Source of the DNA: Beijerinckiaceae bacterium
Lineage (GTDB): Bacteria; Pseudomonadota; Alphaproteobacteria; Rhizobiales; Beijerinckiaceae
Reading direction: 5' to 3'
Length of the DNA: 37,877 bases
Assembly: GCA_019753285.1 (NCBI GenBank)
Contig: JAIELD010000009.1
Span: 1-37,877 of the forward strand
Both the position numbers and the translations under genes were made by a program. Shown piece after piece: positions 26,597 to 34,890 of this stretch. The notes below the pieces were generated by a model. That model searched no databases. It was given only the letters and a program-made list of their open reading frames with translations, and was not told the origin of the DNA. Every line of letters starts with the position of its first letter. Within the stretch, counting starts at the first letter, position 1.

Positions 26597-26647
26597 TTAT
26601 GTTGCACTGCACAAAAGTAATTGCTGCGGTTATGTTGCGCAGCAATT
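26597..26647. promoter_or_regulatory. 10-bp hairpin and 33-bp-phased direct repeats
   Basis: In the 263-nt gap upstream of the DUF962 gene, AATTGCTGCG (26619-26628) and CGCAGCAATT (26638-26647) are perfect inverted arms around a 9-nt loop. TTATGTTGCAC (26597-26607) recurs as TTATGTTGCGC (26630-26640), 33 nt downstream, about three helical turns. The combination looks like a regulator binding region; no regulator gene is adjacent. Confidence 0.45.
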
Positions 26648-26726
26648 CGCCAATCGATCACCCCGTTTCCAACCCGACCCAGATCGCCTATTCTTCGAAA
26701 AAACGATCACGAACGAGGAGACCCAC

Positions 26727-27029
26727 ATGCTTGGCGACCGCAGTTGGGATGAGTGGATCGCGCAGTATTCGCTCAGCCATCGCAACGGCATCAATCGCGC
26801 CTGCCACACGCTCGGCATTCCGATGATCGCAGTATCGATTCCGCTTTTCGTTGCGGCGATTTTCGTCACCGGCCTTTGGAAACCGGCGCTGGCCTTGTTC
26901 GTGATCGGCTGGGCGCTGCAGTTTGTCGGCCATATCTTCGAGGGCAAGCCGCCGGAGTTCTTCAGCGACTGGCGCTTCCTGTTCGTCGGCCTTCGCTGGT
27001 GGTTTGCCAAGATCAGGGGCAAGGCCTGA
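26727..27029 (+). CDS. DUF962/Mpo1-like membrane protein
   Basis: A 100-residue small membrane protein of the DUF962 family. The yeast member Mpo1 is a dioxygenase that acts on 2-hydroxy fatty acids. Conserved His and polar residues are visible: SLSHRNGINRACHTLGIP, then two membrane segments, then FVGHIFEGKPPEFFSDWRFL. Family histidines that may bind iron are present (HRN, CHTLG, GHIFEG). Start 26727 has GAGGAG at good spacing. It converges with the sigma factor gene, 4 nt apart. Its activity in bacteria is not established. Confidence 0.88.
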   Translation: MLGDRSWDEWIAQYSLSHRNGINRACHTLGIPMIAVSIPLFVAAIFVTGLWKPALALFVIGWALQFVGHIFEGKPPEFFSDWRFLFVGLRWWFAKIRGKA

Positions 27030-27033
27030 ACCG

Positions 27034-28263
27034 TCAGTCCGCGCGGATGAGCTCCTGCTTTCTGCGCAGGAAGCTTCGGATCGCCTCATCCTCCGCAAGT
27101 CCAATCGCCGTTCGGTAAGCGGCCCGAGCCTCTGACGCCTTCCCGGCCCGGGCCAGCAGATGTGCTCTTGCCGCCCAATAGGGCTGGTAGGTGCGCATGG
27201 CGTCGGCATCGAGCAGATCGAGTTGTTGAAGCCCGTCTTGCGGGCTCACGGCCTCGCCATGCGCTGCCGCGCGGCTGACCAGAATGCCGGCTGCCGGTGT
27301 GCCCGCCGCCAGCAGATCGTAGAACAGCATGAGAGCGCGCCACTCCGTACGGCCCGTCCGCAGGCGCTGCGCATGCACTGACTGGATTGCCGCCTCGAGC
27401 TGGAAACGGCCGAGCTGCGCCGCCCTTGCGGCGGTCAGCATGTGCGCTTCCGCCTCTGCGATCATCGGAACAGACCAGAGCGCCGTATCCTGCTCGGCGA
27501 GCGGCACGAAACTCCCATTCGCCGAGCGCCGCGCACGCTTGCGCGCCTCGCAATGGAGCATCAACGCGAGGAGGCCGCGTGCTTCCGGATTCTGCGGCAG
27601 CAGGTCGACCGCCATCCGACCGAGAAACAGCGCCTCCTCGGCAAGGCCCTTGCGCTTGGCGTCCCCGCCGAGCACATCCTCCCAGCCGGCGCCGTAGGCA
27701 GCATAGATCGCAACCAGCACCGCATCGACGCGCTCGGCGAGATCATCGGCCTCCGGCATTTCGAAAGGGATGAAGGCGGCGCGGATCTTCGCCTTAGCGC
27801 GCACCAGCCGCTGGGCCATGGCGCCTGGCGGCGCGAGGAACGCTGCGGCGATCGTTGCCGCCTCCATGCCGAGCACGCTCTGGAGCATCAGCGGCGTGCG
27901 GATGTCGGGATCGATCGCCGGATGCGCGCAGACGAAGAGGAGGTTGAGCCGGCGATCCGGCACCGGATGCGCCAAGCCGTCCATCTCTTCGCCGAGCAGC
28001 GTCAGCGCGGGCTCGGCCTCAGCCCGCACCTTTTCATGGCGTCTTGCATGGCCGAGGGTGCGGCGCGCCGCCGTCAGCAGCCAGGCCTCGGGGTTCGCTG
28101 GAACACCGCGGTCCGGCCAGGTTTCGAGCGCCGCGCGGAACGCGTCGGCCAGCGCGTCCTCTGCGCCGGCGATGTCCCGCGAGCGCGACGACAGATAGGC
28201 GACGAGCCGCCCATAGGAGGTGCGCGCGACCCGCTCGGCGATGGCGCGCGCGGTGGTTTCCAT
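27034..28263 (-). CDS. ECF42-type sigma factor with long C-terminal extension
   Basis: A 409-residue sigma-70 family factor of the extracytoplasmic-function type. The sigma-2 region is at about residues 10-80 (GAEDALADAFRAALETWPDR, then NPEAWLLTAARRTLGHARR), and the sigma-4 region is near 115-165 (MLQSVLGMEAATIAAAFLAP, then QRLVRAKAKIRAA). The remaining about 220 residues form a helical TPR-like domain, as in ECF42 factors, which lack an anti-sigma factor. It starts 6 nt after the DGPF/YCII gene, the conserved partner of ECF42 factors. The signal and regulon are unknown. Confidence 0.93.
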   Translation of the reverse strand: METTARAIAERVARTSYGRLVAYLSSRSRDIAGAEDALADAFRAALETWPDRGVPANPEAWLLTAARRTLGHARRHEKVRAEAEPALTLLGEEMDGLAHPVPDRRLNLLFVCAHPAIDPDIRTPLMLQSVLGMEAATIAAAFLAPPGAMAQRLVRAKAKIRAAFIPFEMPEADDLAERVDAVLVAIYAAYGAGWEDVLGGDAKRKGLAEEALFLGRMAVDLLPQNPEARGLLALMLHCEARKRARRSANGSFVPLAEQDTALWSVPMIAEAEAHMLTAARAAQLGRFQLEAAIQSVHAQRLRTGRTEWRALMLFYDLLAAGTPAAGILVSRAAAHGEAVSPQDGLQQLDLLDADAMRTYQPYWAARAHLLARAGKASEARAAYRTAIGLAEDEAIRSFLRRKQELIRAD

Positions 28264-28269
28264 TGGTTC

Positions 28270-28632
28270 TCAGAGCGCCGGTGGCGGCGGCAGGACAGGA
28301 CGGATCTCGGTCGAGCCATAGGAGGCCGAGGGGCTGCGAGCCGCCCATTCGAGCGCGGCGTCGAGGTCGGGCACGTCGATGATGAAATAGCCGCCGAGCT
28401 GTTCCTTGGAATCCGGGAACGGCCCGTCATGGATGATCCGCTTGCCGTCCCTGATCCGCAGGGTCGTTCCCGTATGAGGCTCCTCGAGACCGTTGCCGCT
28501 GATGACGATGCCAGCGCCGTTGAGTGCTGCAATGTAAGCGCCCCACGCGCCCCAATAGGCGGGGCCTTTCTCCGGGTCGTTGCGCTCCGCGAACTGTTCC
28601 TGCGGCTCGGTGAAGATGAGCATATAGTGCAT
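28270..28632 (-). CDS. DGPF/YCII-family protein paired with the ECF42 sigma factor
   Basis: A 120-residue member of the YCII-related family, with the DGPF motif in IIHDGPFPDSKEQLGGYFII. The N-terminus MHYMLIFTEP is typical. The family forms small alpha+beta barrels related to muconolactone isomerase; its function is unknown, but DGPF genes are regularly linked to ECF42 sigma factors and are thought to be their targets. Start 28632 has AAGGA at proper spacing. It is the first gene of the pair, and the region upstream should carry the sigma-dependent promoter. The TGTCGA-type -35 motif reported for ECF42 in Streptomyces was not found; CAGTCGAG about 20 nt before the ATG is the nearest resemblance. 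Confidence 0.92.
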   Translation of the reverse strand: MHYMLIFTEPQEQFAERNDPEKGPAYWGAWGAYIAALNGAGIVISGNGLEEPHTGTTLRIRDGKRIIHDGPFPDSKEQLGGYFIIDVPDLDAALEWAARSPSASYGSTEIRPVLPPPPAL

Positions 28633-28852
28633 GTGATATTCCTTTTTCTCGACTGTAGCGTTCGGGCGCGGCAAGAAAAGCGTTTTACAAGCCTGACCGC
28701 AGACGAGGAGCTCATGCTCCCAGACCTATGAGCCGCGACTTGGCCCGCGATCGACAGTGACCACGAAAAAAATGCGCGGCTTCCAAACCTCGACGCCGGC
28801 GACGCGTCTTGCTAAGGCAAAGCCGCCAAACCGCCTCGAAGGACCACCGCCC
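28633..28852. promoter_or_regulatory. DGPF/transaldolase divergent region
   Basis: About 220 nt between two divergent genes. On the minus strand, TTGTAAAACG and ACAGTCGAG are the only promoter-like words upstream of the DGPF gene. AAGGA at 28839-28843 supports the GTG start of transaldolase. No dyad operator was seen. Confidence 0.3.
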
Positions 28853-29818
28853 GTGCCGCTTTCCAAGCTCGACCAGTTGAAACGAGTCACGACCGTGGTG
28901 GCAGACACCGGCGACATCGCCAGCATCGAAGCCTACCGGCCGACCGACTGTACGACGAATCCGACGCTCATCCTGAAGGCGGCGCAGATGCCGGCCTATG
29001 CCGACTTTGTCGACGAGGCGGTGAGCCATGTCACCCGGCAGGGCGGCAGTCGCAAGGCACGGATCGCGGCGGCGTGCGACCGGCTTGCCGTGACGTTCGG
29101 CACGGCGCTTTCCAAGCTCGTTCCGGGGCGTGTCTCGACCGAGGTCGATGCCGATCTTTCGTTCGATACGCAGGCGAGCATCGCCAAAGGCCGCGCCATC
29201 ATCGCGGATTACGAGGGCCGTGGTATCGGGCGCGAGCGCATCCTCATCAAGATCGCAGCGACGTGGGAGGGCATCAAAGCCGCGGAGATCCTCCAGCGGG
29301 AGGGCATCGACTGCAACCTGACGCTACTTTTCTCGCTCGAACAGGCAATCGCCGCGGCGCAGGCCAAAGCCTATCTCATTTCGCCCTTCGTCGGCCGCAT
29401 CCTCGACTGGCACATGAAGGCGACAGGCCAGACATACACAGCCGAGACCGATCCCGGCGTCGTTTCGGTCCGCGGCATCTTCGAGCACTACAAGGCTCAG
29501 GGCTATGAAACCGTGGTGATGGGCGCATCCTTCCGCAACATGGGCGAGATCGAGGCGCTTGCCGGCTGCGACCGGCTGACGATCGCGCCTGCCCTTTTGC
29601 AGCAGCTCGCCGAGGATGACGGCCCGCTGCCGCGGAAGCTCGATGCCACCGCGGTGAGGCGCGCGGACGCTGCCGAGCCGATGCTCAACGAACCGGCTTT
29701 CCGCTGGGGACTGAACGAAAACGCAATGGCGAGCGAAAAGCTCGCCGAAGGCATACGCGCCTTTGCCAAAGACCTCGACGCGCTGCGGACGATGCTGGCG
29801 GCCCGGATTCCGGATTGA
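28853..29818 (+). CDS. tal: Transaldolase (TalB type)
   Basis: A 321-residue pentose-phosphate enzyme that moves a dihydroxyacetone unit between sedoheptulose-7-phosphate and glyceraldehyde-3-phosphate. The family N-terminus MPLSKLDQLKRVTTVVADTG begins at GTG 28853, behind AAGGA. Other marks are the DCTTNPTLILKA loop, the Schiff-base Lys133 in RILIKIAATWEGIKAAE, and ISPFVGRILDWHM. The frame is open upstream to another GTG at 28757, but the added residues are not conserved. The length is normal for the class. Confidence 0.95.
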   Translation: MPLSKLDQLKRVTTVVADTGDIASIEAYRPTDCTTNPTLILKAAQMPAYADFVDEAVSHVTRQGGSRKARIAAACDRLAVTFGTALSKLVPGRVSTEVDADLSFDTQASIAKGRAIIADYEGRGIGRERILIKIAATWEGIKAAEILQREGIDCNLTLLFSLEQAIAAAQAKAYLISPFVGRILDWHMKATGQTYTAETDPGVVSVRGIFEHYKAQGYETVVMGASFRNMGEIEALAGCDRLTIAPALLQQLAEDDGPLPRKLDATAVRRADAAEPMLNEPAFRWGLNENAMASEKLAEGIRAFAKDLDALRTMLAARIPD

Positions 29819-29868
29819 CGCCCAAGCGGGTTCTGTCTCATTCATCCGTCTCAACCGAAAGCTAAACA

Positions 29869-30642
29869 CTGCCAGACTGGTCTTCGCTGCAGCTTCTTCC
29901 GACGGGCGTCGCACCGCCGCTTGCCCTGCTGCTTGTCGCTGTCTCGTTCTTCACCTCCGCGCTGACCGCAGCCTTCGGCATCGGTGGCGGCGTCGCGATG
30001 CTGGGCGCGCTCGCGGGCTCAGTCTCCCCTGCCATCGTCGTCGCGGTCCATGGCGTCGTTCAACTCGGCTCCAATGCGGGCCGCACGATCATCCAGCGGC
30101 GCTACGCCGTCTGGCCGGTGGTGGCGCGCTTTGCGATTGGCAGCATCGTCGGCATCGCGCTTGGCGCCTATGTGTTCACGGCGTTGCCGGAACGGGTGCT
30201 GCTCGGCGTGCTCGGGCTGTTCATCCTTGCCATGGTCTGGCTGCCCAAACCGCGCATTCCCGGGCTTTCCACCGCCGGCGTGCTGGCCGGCGGGGCGATC
30301 TCGTCCTTCCTCACCCTTTTCGTCGGCGCGACCGGTCCGTTCGTACAGTCGATCTTCGTGGCGCTCGGCTTCGACCGCAAGCAGATCATCGCGACCCACG
30401 CCGTCTGCATGACCATCCAGCACGGGCTGAAAGTCATCGCCTTCGGCGCGCTGGGCTTTTCGTTCCGTGAATGGCTGCTGCTGCTCATCGCGATGATCGG
30501 GTCGGGCTTTCTCGGAACCTGGCTCGGCACCAAGCTGCTGGAGCGCCTTCCCGAGCGCCTGTTCCAGGTGCTGCTGAAAGCGATCCTCAGCATCATCGCG
30601 CTGGATCTGCTAAGGCAAGCGCTCGGCTGGACCTTCCGGTAA
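29869..30642 (+). CDS. TauE/SafE (TSUP) permease with unclear start
   Basis: An inner-membrane TSUP-family protein, a presumed exporter of a sulfur-containing or carboxylate anion. The family signature in FFTSALTAAFGIGGGVAML lies partly upstream of the first ATG (29998). The frame is open from after a TAA at 29863, but no ATG, GTG or TTG occurs before 29998. CTG at 29869 would give 257 residues, the usual family length; starting at 29998 gives 214 residues and loses the first helix. The rest (LTLFVGATGPFVQSIFVALG, ATHAVCMTIQHGLKV) is intact, with no frameshift. The start given here is an inference. It follows transaldolase by 50 nt. Confidence 0.75.
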   Translation: MPDWSSLQLLPTGVAPPLALLLVAVSFFTSALTAAFGIGGGVAMLGALAGSVSPAIVVAVHGVVQLGSNAGRTIIQRRYAVWPVVARFAIGSIVGIALGAYVFTALPERVLLGVLGLFILAMVWLPKPRIPGLSTAGVLAGGAISSFLTLFVGATGPFVQSIFVALGFDRKQIIATHAVCMTIQHGLKVIAFGALGFSFREWLLLLIAMIGSGFLGTWLGTKLLERLPERLFQVLLKAILSIIALDLLRQALGWTFR

Positions 30643-30743
30643 GGCCGGTTCCCGATCGGATTTCGATTGATGGGCGGTCGATCGGCGTGTCATCTTTGCG
30701 GTGAACAAGCGCGAATGACGGCGCGATCGAAGGGTGGAAATGA

Positions 30744-31496
30744 ATGGCACAGGACAAGATCGCGCTGGTGACCGGCGCTGGCACGGGCGTCGGCAAGGCA
30801 ACGAGCCTCGCGCTTCTGGCCGCCGGCTATAGCGTCGTGCTGGCCGGCCGCCGCAGGGAGCCGCTCGACGATGTCGCCGCCCTGGCGCCCGACCCCGGCA
30901 GAGTTCTTGCCGTGCCGACCGATGTCGGCAAGCCGGCCTCGGTGAAGGCGCTGTTCGCCGCCACCAAGGAGCGCTTCGGCCGGCTCGATCTCCTGTTCAA
31001 CAATGCCGGCGTCGGCGCGCCGGCAATCCCGATGGAGGATATCACCTTCGAGCAGTGGCAGGCGGTGGTCGACATCAACCTGACAGGCTCGTTTCTCTGC
31101 ACGCAGGAAGCGATCCGCATCATGAAGGACCAGAGCCCGCGCGGCGGACGCATCATCAACAACGGGTCGATCTCGGCGCACGCGCCGCGCCCGACGTCCG
31201 CGCCCTACACCGCGACCAAACACGCGATCACGGGTCTCACCAAATCGACCTCGCTGGACGGCCGGAAATACGACATCGCCTGCGGGCAGATCGACATCGG
31301 CAACGCCGCAACCGAGATGGCGGCGCGGATGGCGACCGGTGTGCCGCAGGCCAATGGCGAGATCGCCATCGAGCCGCTGATGGACGTCAATCACGTCGCG
31401 CAGGCTATCGTGCACATGGCGAGCCTGCCGCTCGAATCGAACGTTCAATTCATGACGATCATGGCGACCAAGATGCCCTTCGTCGGCAGGGGCTGA
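30744..31496 (+). CDS. Short-chain dehydrogenase/reductase (SDR)
   Basis: A 250-residue classical SDR oxidoreductase. The cofactor loop is [17 protein letters not shown], with RR after the second strand (AGRRREP), which favours [12 protein letters not shown], the catalytic Ser in [10 protein letters not shown] and YTATK (Tyr/Lys) are all present. The C-terminus ([17 protein letters not shown]) is typical of a 3-oxoacyl-ACP reductase-like subgroup. ATG 30744 follows AGGGTGG. The substrate is not deducible. It stands between the TSUP permease and the convergent ocd gene, 9 nt from the latter's stop. Confidence 0.92.
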   Translation: MAQDKIALVTGAGTGVGKATSLALLAAGYSVVLAGRRREPLDDVAALAPDPGRVLAVPTDVGKPASVKALFAATKERFGRLDLLFNNAGVGAPAIPMEDITFEQWQAVVDINLTGSFLCTQEAIRIMKDQSPRGGRIINNGSISAHAPRPTSAPYTATKHAITGLTKSTSLDGRKYDIACGQIDIGNAATEMAARMATGVPQANGEIAIEPLMDVNHVAQAIVHMASLPLESNVQFMTIMATKMPFVGRG

Positions 31497-31505
31497 GGCC
31501 TTGCC

Positions 31506-32564
31506 TCAAGCTTCGACAGCGGCCAGCAAAGGCCTGCTGGTCTGCTGTGCAGGCCTGCTCAGCATGCCGAACAAATCCTTGGGGTCGGAAGGCTCGGCGA
31601 GCAGGTCGAGATCGGAATAGAAGCCCGTCCCCTGCGTCTGGTCGTAGACGTAACGCAGCGTCGAGAAATCCTCGATCGCGAAGCCGACCGAATCGAACAG
31701 CGTGATCTGCTTGGCGGAGCGGCGGCCGGGTGCCTCGCCGGTGATGACCTGCCAGAGTTCGGTCACCGGAAAATCGGGACCCATCTGCTGGATTTCACCC
31801 TCGATGCGGGTCTGTTCCGGGAATTCGACGAACACATCGCTACGCAGCAGCACGTCACGCTGCAGTTCGGTCTTGCCCGGGCAGTCGCCGCCGACGGCGT
31901 TGAGGTGCACGCCCGCGCCGACCATGTTGTCGGAGAGGACGGTCGCGTTCGTCTTGTCGGCCGTGACGGTCGTGATGATGTCCGCGCCGATGACGGCGTC
32001 CGCCGACGATGCCGCGACGTCGATCGCAAAGCCAAGCCGCTCGAGATTATCGACAAACTTCTCGGTCGCCGCAGGATCGCTGTCGAAGACGCGCAGATGC
32101 CGGATGCCGAGCAGCGCCTTGAAGGCGATCGCCTGGAACTCCGACTGTGCGCCGAGCCCGATGATCGCCATGACGCGGGAATCCTTCCGCGCCAGATGCT
32201 TCGCGGCCAGCGCGGAGGTCGCCGCGGTGCGCAGAGCGGTGAGCACCGTCATTTCGCTGAGAAGAAGGGGATAGCCCGTACTTACATCCGACAATACGCC
32301 GAACGCCGTAACCGTGGAGAGGCCGCGGCGGGTATTGATCGGATGACCGTTGACGTATTTGAAGCCGTAGAGTTCGCCATCGCTCGCCGGCATCAGTTCG
32401 ATGACGCCGTCCGCCGAATGGCTGGCGATGCGCGCCGACTTCTCGAATTGCGGCCAGCGCCGGAAATCATCCTCGATATATTGCGCAAGGCCGATGATGA
32501 ACCGCTCGATGCCCACGGAGGCGACGAGCCCCGTTGCATGCTTCACGCCGACATACCGCACCAT
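31506..32564 (-). CDS. ocd: Ornithine cyclodeaminase family protein
   Basis: A 352-residue member of the ornithine cyclodeaminase/mu-crystallin family, probably converting L-ornithine to L-proline and ammonia with NAD. Visible are DGELYGFKYVNGHPINTRRG, SEMTVLTALRTAATSALAA, the nucleotide-binding loop AIIGLGAQSEFQAIAF, and VHLNAVGGDCPGKTEL. The start 32564 was chosen because GGAGG lies 5 nt before it; ATG 32576 and 32630 are in frame upstream. It is divergent from an Lrp/AsnC regulator, the usual partner of amino-acid catabolic genes. Confidence 0.9.
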   Translation of the reverse strand: MVRYVGVKHATGLVASVGIERFIIGLAQYIEDDFRRWPQFEKSARIASHSADGVIELMPASDGELYGFKYVNGHPINTRRGLSTVTAFGVLSDVSTGYPLLLSEMTVLTALRTAATSALAAKHLARKDSRVMAIIGLGAQSEFQAIAFKALLGIRHLRVFDSDPAATEKFVDNLERLGFAIDVAASSADAVIGADIITTVTADKTNATVLSDNMVGAGVHLNAVGGDCPGKTELQRDVLLRSDVFVEFPEQTRIEGEIQQMGPDFPVTELWQVITGEAPGRRSAKQITLFDSVGFAIEDFSTLRYVYDQTQGTGFYSDLDLLAEPSDPKDLFGMLSRPAQQTSRPLLAAVEA

Positions 32565-32625
32565 TGCCGCCTCCATGTTTCCTGCGTTCCCGAGCAGTCT
32601 AACAGCAGCCAAAGGCAGCAAAAAT

Positions 32626-32668
32626 AGCAAACGCTTATAGATTTGATCGATCTATCTGGCAGTTTGCT
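32626..32668. promoter_or_regulatory. Nested dyad between ocd and the Lrp-type regulator
   Basis: AGCAAAC (32626-32632) and GTTTGCT (32662-32668) are perfect inverted arms, and inside them ATAGAT (32637-32642) and ATCTAT (32650-32655) form a second dyad. The two centres are within 1 bp. Such layered symmetry fits cooperative binding of an Lrp-type octamer controlling ocd and its own gene (inference). Confidence 0.55.
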
Positions 32669-32690
32669 CATACATATTGTACAGAACGCT

Positions 32691-33116
32691 ATGAACACTC
32701 TCGACGATCTCGATCGCAGGCTGATCGCCGTACTGCGCCAGGACGGGCGCGCGCCGCTCTCCAAGCTCGCGACAATCCTCGGCGTCGCTCGCGGCACCGT
32801 GCAGGCGCGTCTCGACCGGCTGATCGAATCGGGCGCTGTGCTCGGCTTCACCATCCGCATGCGGCAGGATCAGGAGCCGCATGTCATCCGCGCGGTGATG
32901 ATGATCGAGGTGACCGGCAAATCGACCGCCGCCGTCATCAGAAGCCTGCACCGCATCAGCGAGCTTCATGCGCTGCACAGCACGAATGGCGCGTGGGATC
33001 TCGTCGCTGAAATCCGCGCCGACAGCCTCCAGGACTTCGACCGCGTGCTGCGCGAAGTGCGCATGACCGACGGCGTGCTCAACAGCGAGACGAGCATTCT
33101 GCTGAGCTCCGTCTAA
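32691..33116 (+). CDS. Lrp/AsnC-family transcriptional regulator
   Basis: A 141-residue regulator. The N-terminal helix-turn-helix reads LDDLDRRLIAVLRQDGRAPL, then LATILGVARGTVQARLDRL. The C-terminal half is a RAM/ligand-binding domain (VIRAVMMIEVTGKSTAAVI, then LHALHSTNGAWDLVAEIRAD). The ATG at 32691 has no good Shine-Dalgarno sequence. The frame is open to 32643, but that part is not conserved in the family. It is divergent from ocd, so ornithine or arginine catabolism is the likely regulon. It converges with the photolyase gene, 4 nt apart. Confidence 0.92.
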   Translation: MNTLDDLDRRLIAVLRQDGRAPLSKLATILGVARGTVQARLDRLIESGAVLGFTIRMRQDQEPHVIRAVMMIEVTGKSTAAVIRSLHRISELHALHSTNGAWDLVAEIRADSLQDFDRVLREVRMTDGVLNSETSILLSSV

Positions 33117-33120
33117 GCGC

Positions 33121-34683
33121 CTAGAGATCGAGCGCGAGCTGTTTTGCCGCGCGCGTCGCCCGCGCCGCCGCTATGGCGCGGCTTTTGGGCGGGTCATCCT
33201 CGTCGATCCGCCGCCGCCGGCTGCCATGCCGGTCGAAGACGCGCTGCGCATGCTCGCGATAGCCGGTCTCTCGCCGAACGATCGTGATGCGGTCTCGCGC
33301 CAGCCGCGCGGCGACTTCGTGCGCCACGATCGGCAGAGGATAATCGATTCCGAGCCGGCAGCGCGCCGCTTCTTGCGCCGCCGGGCCCATCCGCCACGGC
33401 TCCTGCAGGAAGGCGAGCGGCACCTCTCTCAGCTCCGGCAGCCAGCGTCGCGTGAAAACCCCGTCCGGATCCTGATCGAGACCCTGCTTCACCGGGTTGT
33501 AGATGCGCGGCGTGTTGATGCCCGTCTGACCCGACTGCATCTGCACCTGCGGCCAGTGGATGCCTGGCTCGTAGTCGGTGAAAAGCGCAGCGAGCCGCGT
33601 GCCGCTCGCCCACCAGTCGAGCGCGAGATGGTAGCTCGCGAACGCCATCACCATCGCCCGCATGCGGAAATTGAGCCAGCCGGTTGCGATCAGCGAGCGC
33701 ATGCAGGCGTCGACGAACGGAAAACCGGTGCGGCCCGTTACCCATGCCTCGAGCGTCGGATCATCGAGGGCGGTGCGCTGCCGCGCCTTTTCGTGGAGAG
33801 GGTGAAGCGAGCGCGTTTCAAGCTCGGGCTCCTGTTCGAGCTTCTGGATGAAGTGGCAATGCCAGTAGAGGCGCGAGAGGAGGCTGTCGATCGCGGTCAG
33901 AGGCAGAGGCCGCGCTTCGGGCGCGGCTTTGGCAAGATCGGCGCGAGCGACGTGCAGACGCCGCATCACCTCGCGCATCGAGATCGCCCCGGCGGCGAGC
34001 GAAACGGATAGCCGCGAACAGGCGCTTTCACCCGTCAGCGGGCTCGACATGCCACGCCGGTAATTGGCCCCGCCGCCGCCAAGAAAGCCGCGCAGGCGCG
34101 CAAGACCGTCCTCCCGCGTACCCTGTTGCGGCTCTGCGCAGCCATCCTCCGAAAGGCCGAGATCGGCGGCGGCCGGGATCACTCCGGCTCGCGCGGGAAC
34201 GGGGGTGAACCGCGCCGGCTCGCGCACCAGCGGCGCGGACATGAACGCGGCGTGCCTGCGGCCCCATTGGTTGCGATCCTTCAGGCCGCGAATGACGCCG
34301 AACTGCGGATATTCGACGAACGGAATTCCGAGGCTGCGACAGAGCCGGCGGACATGCTTGTCTCGTTCGAAGGTCCAGCCATCGCCCGTCTCCTCATGGG
34401 CAAGAAGCCGCGTGATGCCGATCGAGCCGTGGATGCGGGCCAAAATCTCCGTCACCGAGCCCACCCTCACGACAAGCGGACCGCCAAGCCGCTCAAGGGC
34501 CGAGGAGAGTTCGGCAAGCGCCGGGGCGATCGCCCGCCATTGCCGCGCCGAGGCGCTTGGCTGCCTCCAATAATCGGGGTCCGCCACGTAGAGCGGCAAC
34601 ACAGGGCCGGCCAGTGCGGCGTCCGCGAGAGGCTGGTGATCCACCGTGCGCAGATCCCGCTTGAACCAGACGACCTGAACCAA
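33121..34683 (-). CDS. Cryptochrome/deoxyribodipyrimidine photolyase family protein
   Basis: A 520-residue FAD flavoprotein of the photolyase/cryptochrome family, probably repairing UV-induced pyrimidine dimers with light. The N-terminal antenna-type domain starts MVQVVWFKRDLRTVDHQPL. The FAD domain shows LSRLYWHCHFIQKLE, RTGFPFVDACMRSLIATGWL, NFRMRAMVMAFASYHLALDW and GINTPRIYNPVKQGLDQDPD. The C-terminal 50 residues are Arg-rich and poorly conserved. The start is TTG at 34683, as no ATG or GTG lies closer. Which lesion it repairs, or whether it is a sensor, cannot be settled by eye. Confidence 0.9.
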   Translation of the reverse strand: MVQVVWFKRDLRTVDHQPLADAALAGPVLPLYVADPDYWRQPSASARQWRAIAPALAELSSALERLGGPLVVRVGSVTEILARIHGSIGITRLLAHEETGDGWTFERDKHVRRLCRSLGIPFVEYPQFGVIRGLKDRNQWGRRHAAFMSAPLVREPARFTPVPARAGVIPAAADLGLSEDGCAEPQQGTREDGLARLRGFLGGGGANYRRGMSSPLTGESACSRLSVSLAAGAISMREVMRRLHVARADLAKAAPEARPLPLTAIDSLLSRLYWHCHFIQKLEQEPELETRSLHPLHEKARQRTALDDPTLEAWVTGRTGFPFVDACMRSLIATGWLNFRMRAMVMAFASYHLALDWWASGTRLAALFTDYEPGIHWPQVQMQSGQTGINTPRIYNPVKQGLDQDPDGVFTRRWLPELREVPLAFLQEPWRMGPAAQEAARCRLGIDYPLPIVAHEVAARLARDRITIVRRETGYREHAQRVFDRHGSRRRRIDEDDPPKSRAIAAARATRAAKQLALDL

Positions 34684-34890
34684 TCCCGACGGCCTCGACG
34701 CTTTTCACTGACGATTGGTATTTGTACGTCTTTTGTTCTTACGGGGCAAGTGCGGCTACAGGCTCAGGCACACACTGTCGAGGATGCGGCCTGCAACGCC
34801 GATCCACCCCTCTCCGGTTGCGCGGATGGAAGATCAGGCCCTATGATCGCTTCGACGTTCAACGACAGACATAACAAGGGTGGAGACGAC
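34684..34890. promoter_or_regulatory. Photolyase/binding-protein divergent region
   Basis: About 207 nt between two divergent genes, with an AT-rich part near 34705-34745 (TTTTGTTC words) that is the likely promoter area. No hairpin, dyad or clear -35/-10 pair was recognised. GGTGGAGA lies just before the ATG at 34891. Confidence 0.3.

Noticed and set aside
34126..34890. A long in-frame extension upstream of the ABC binding protein
   Set aside because: It runs antisense through the photolyase gene. The signal peptide starting at 34891 with its own ribosome binding site sets the start.
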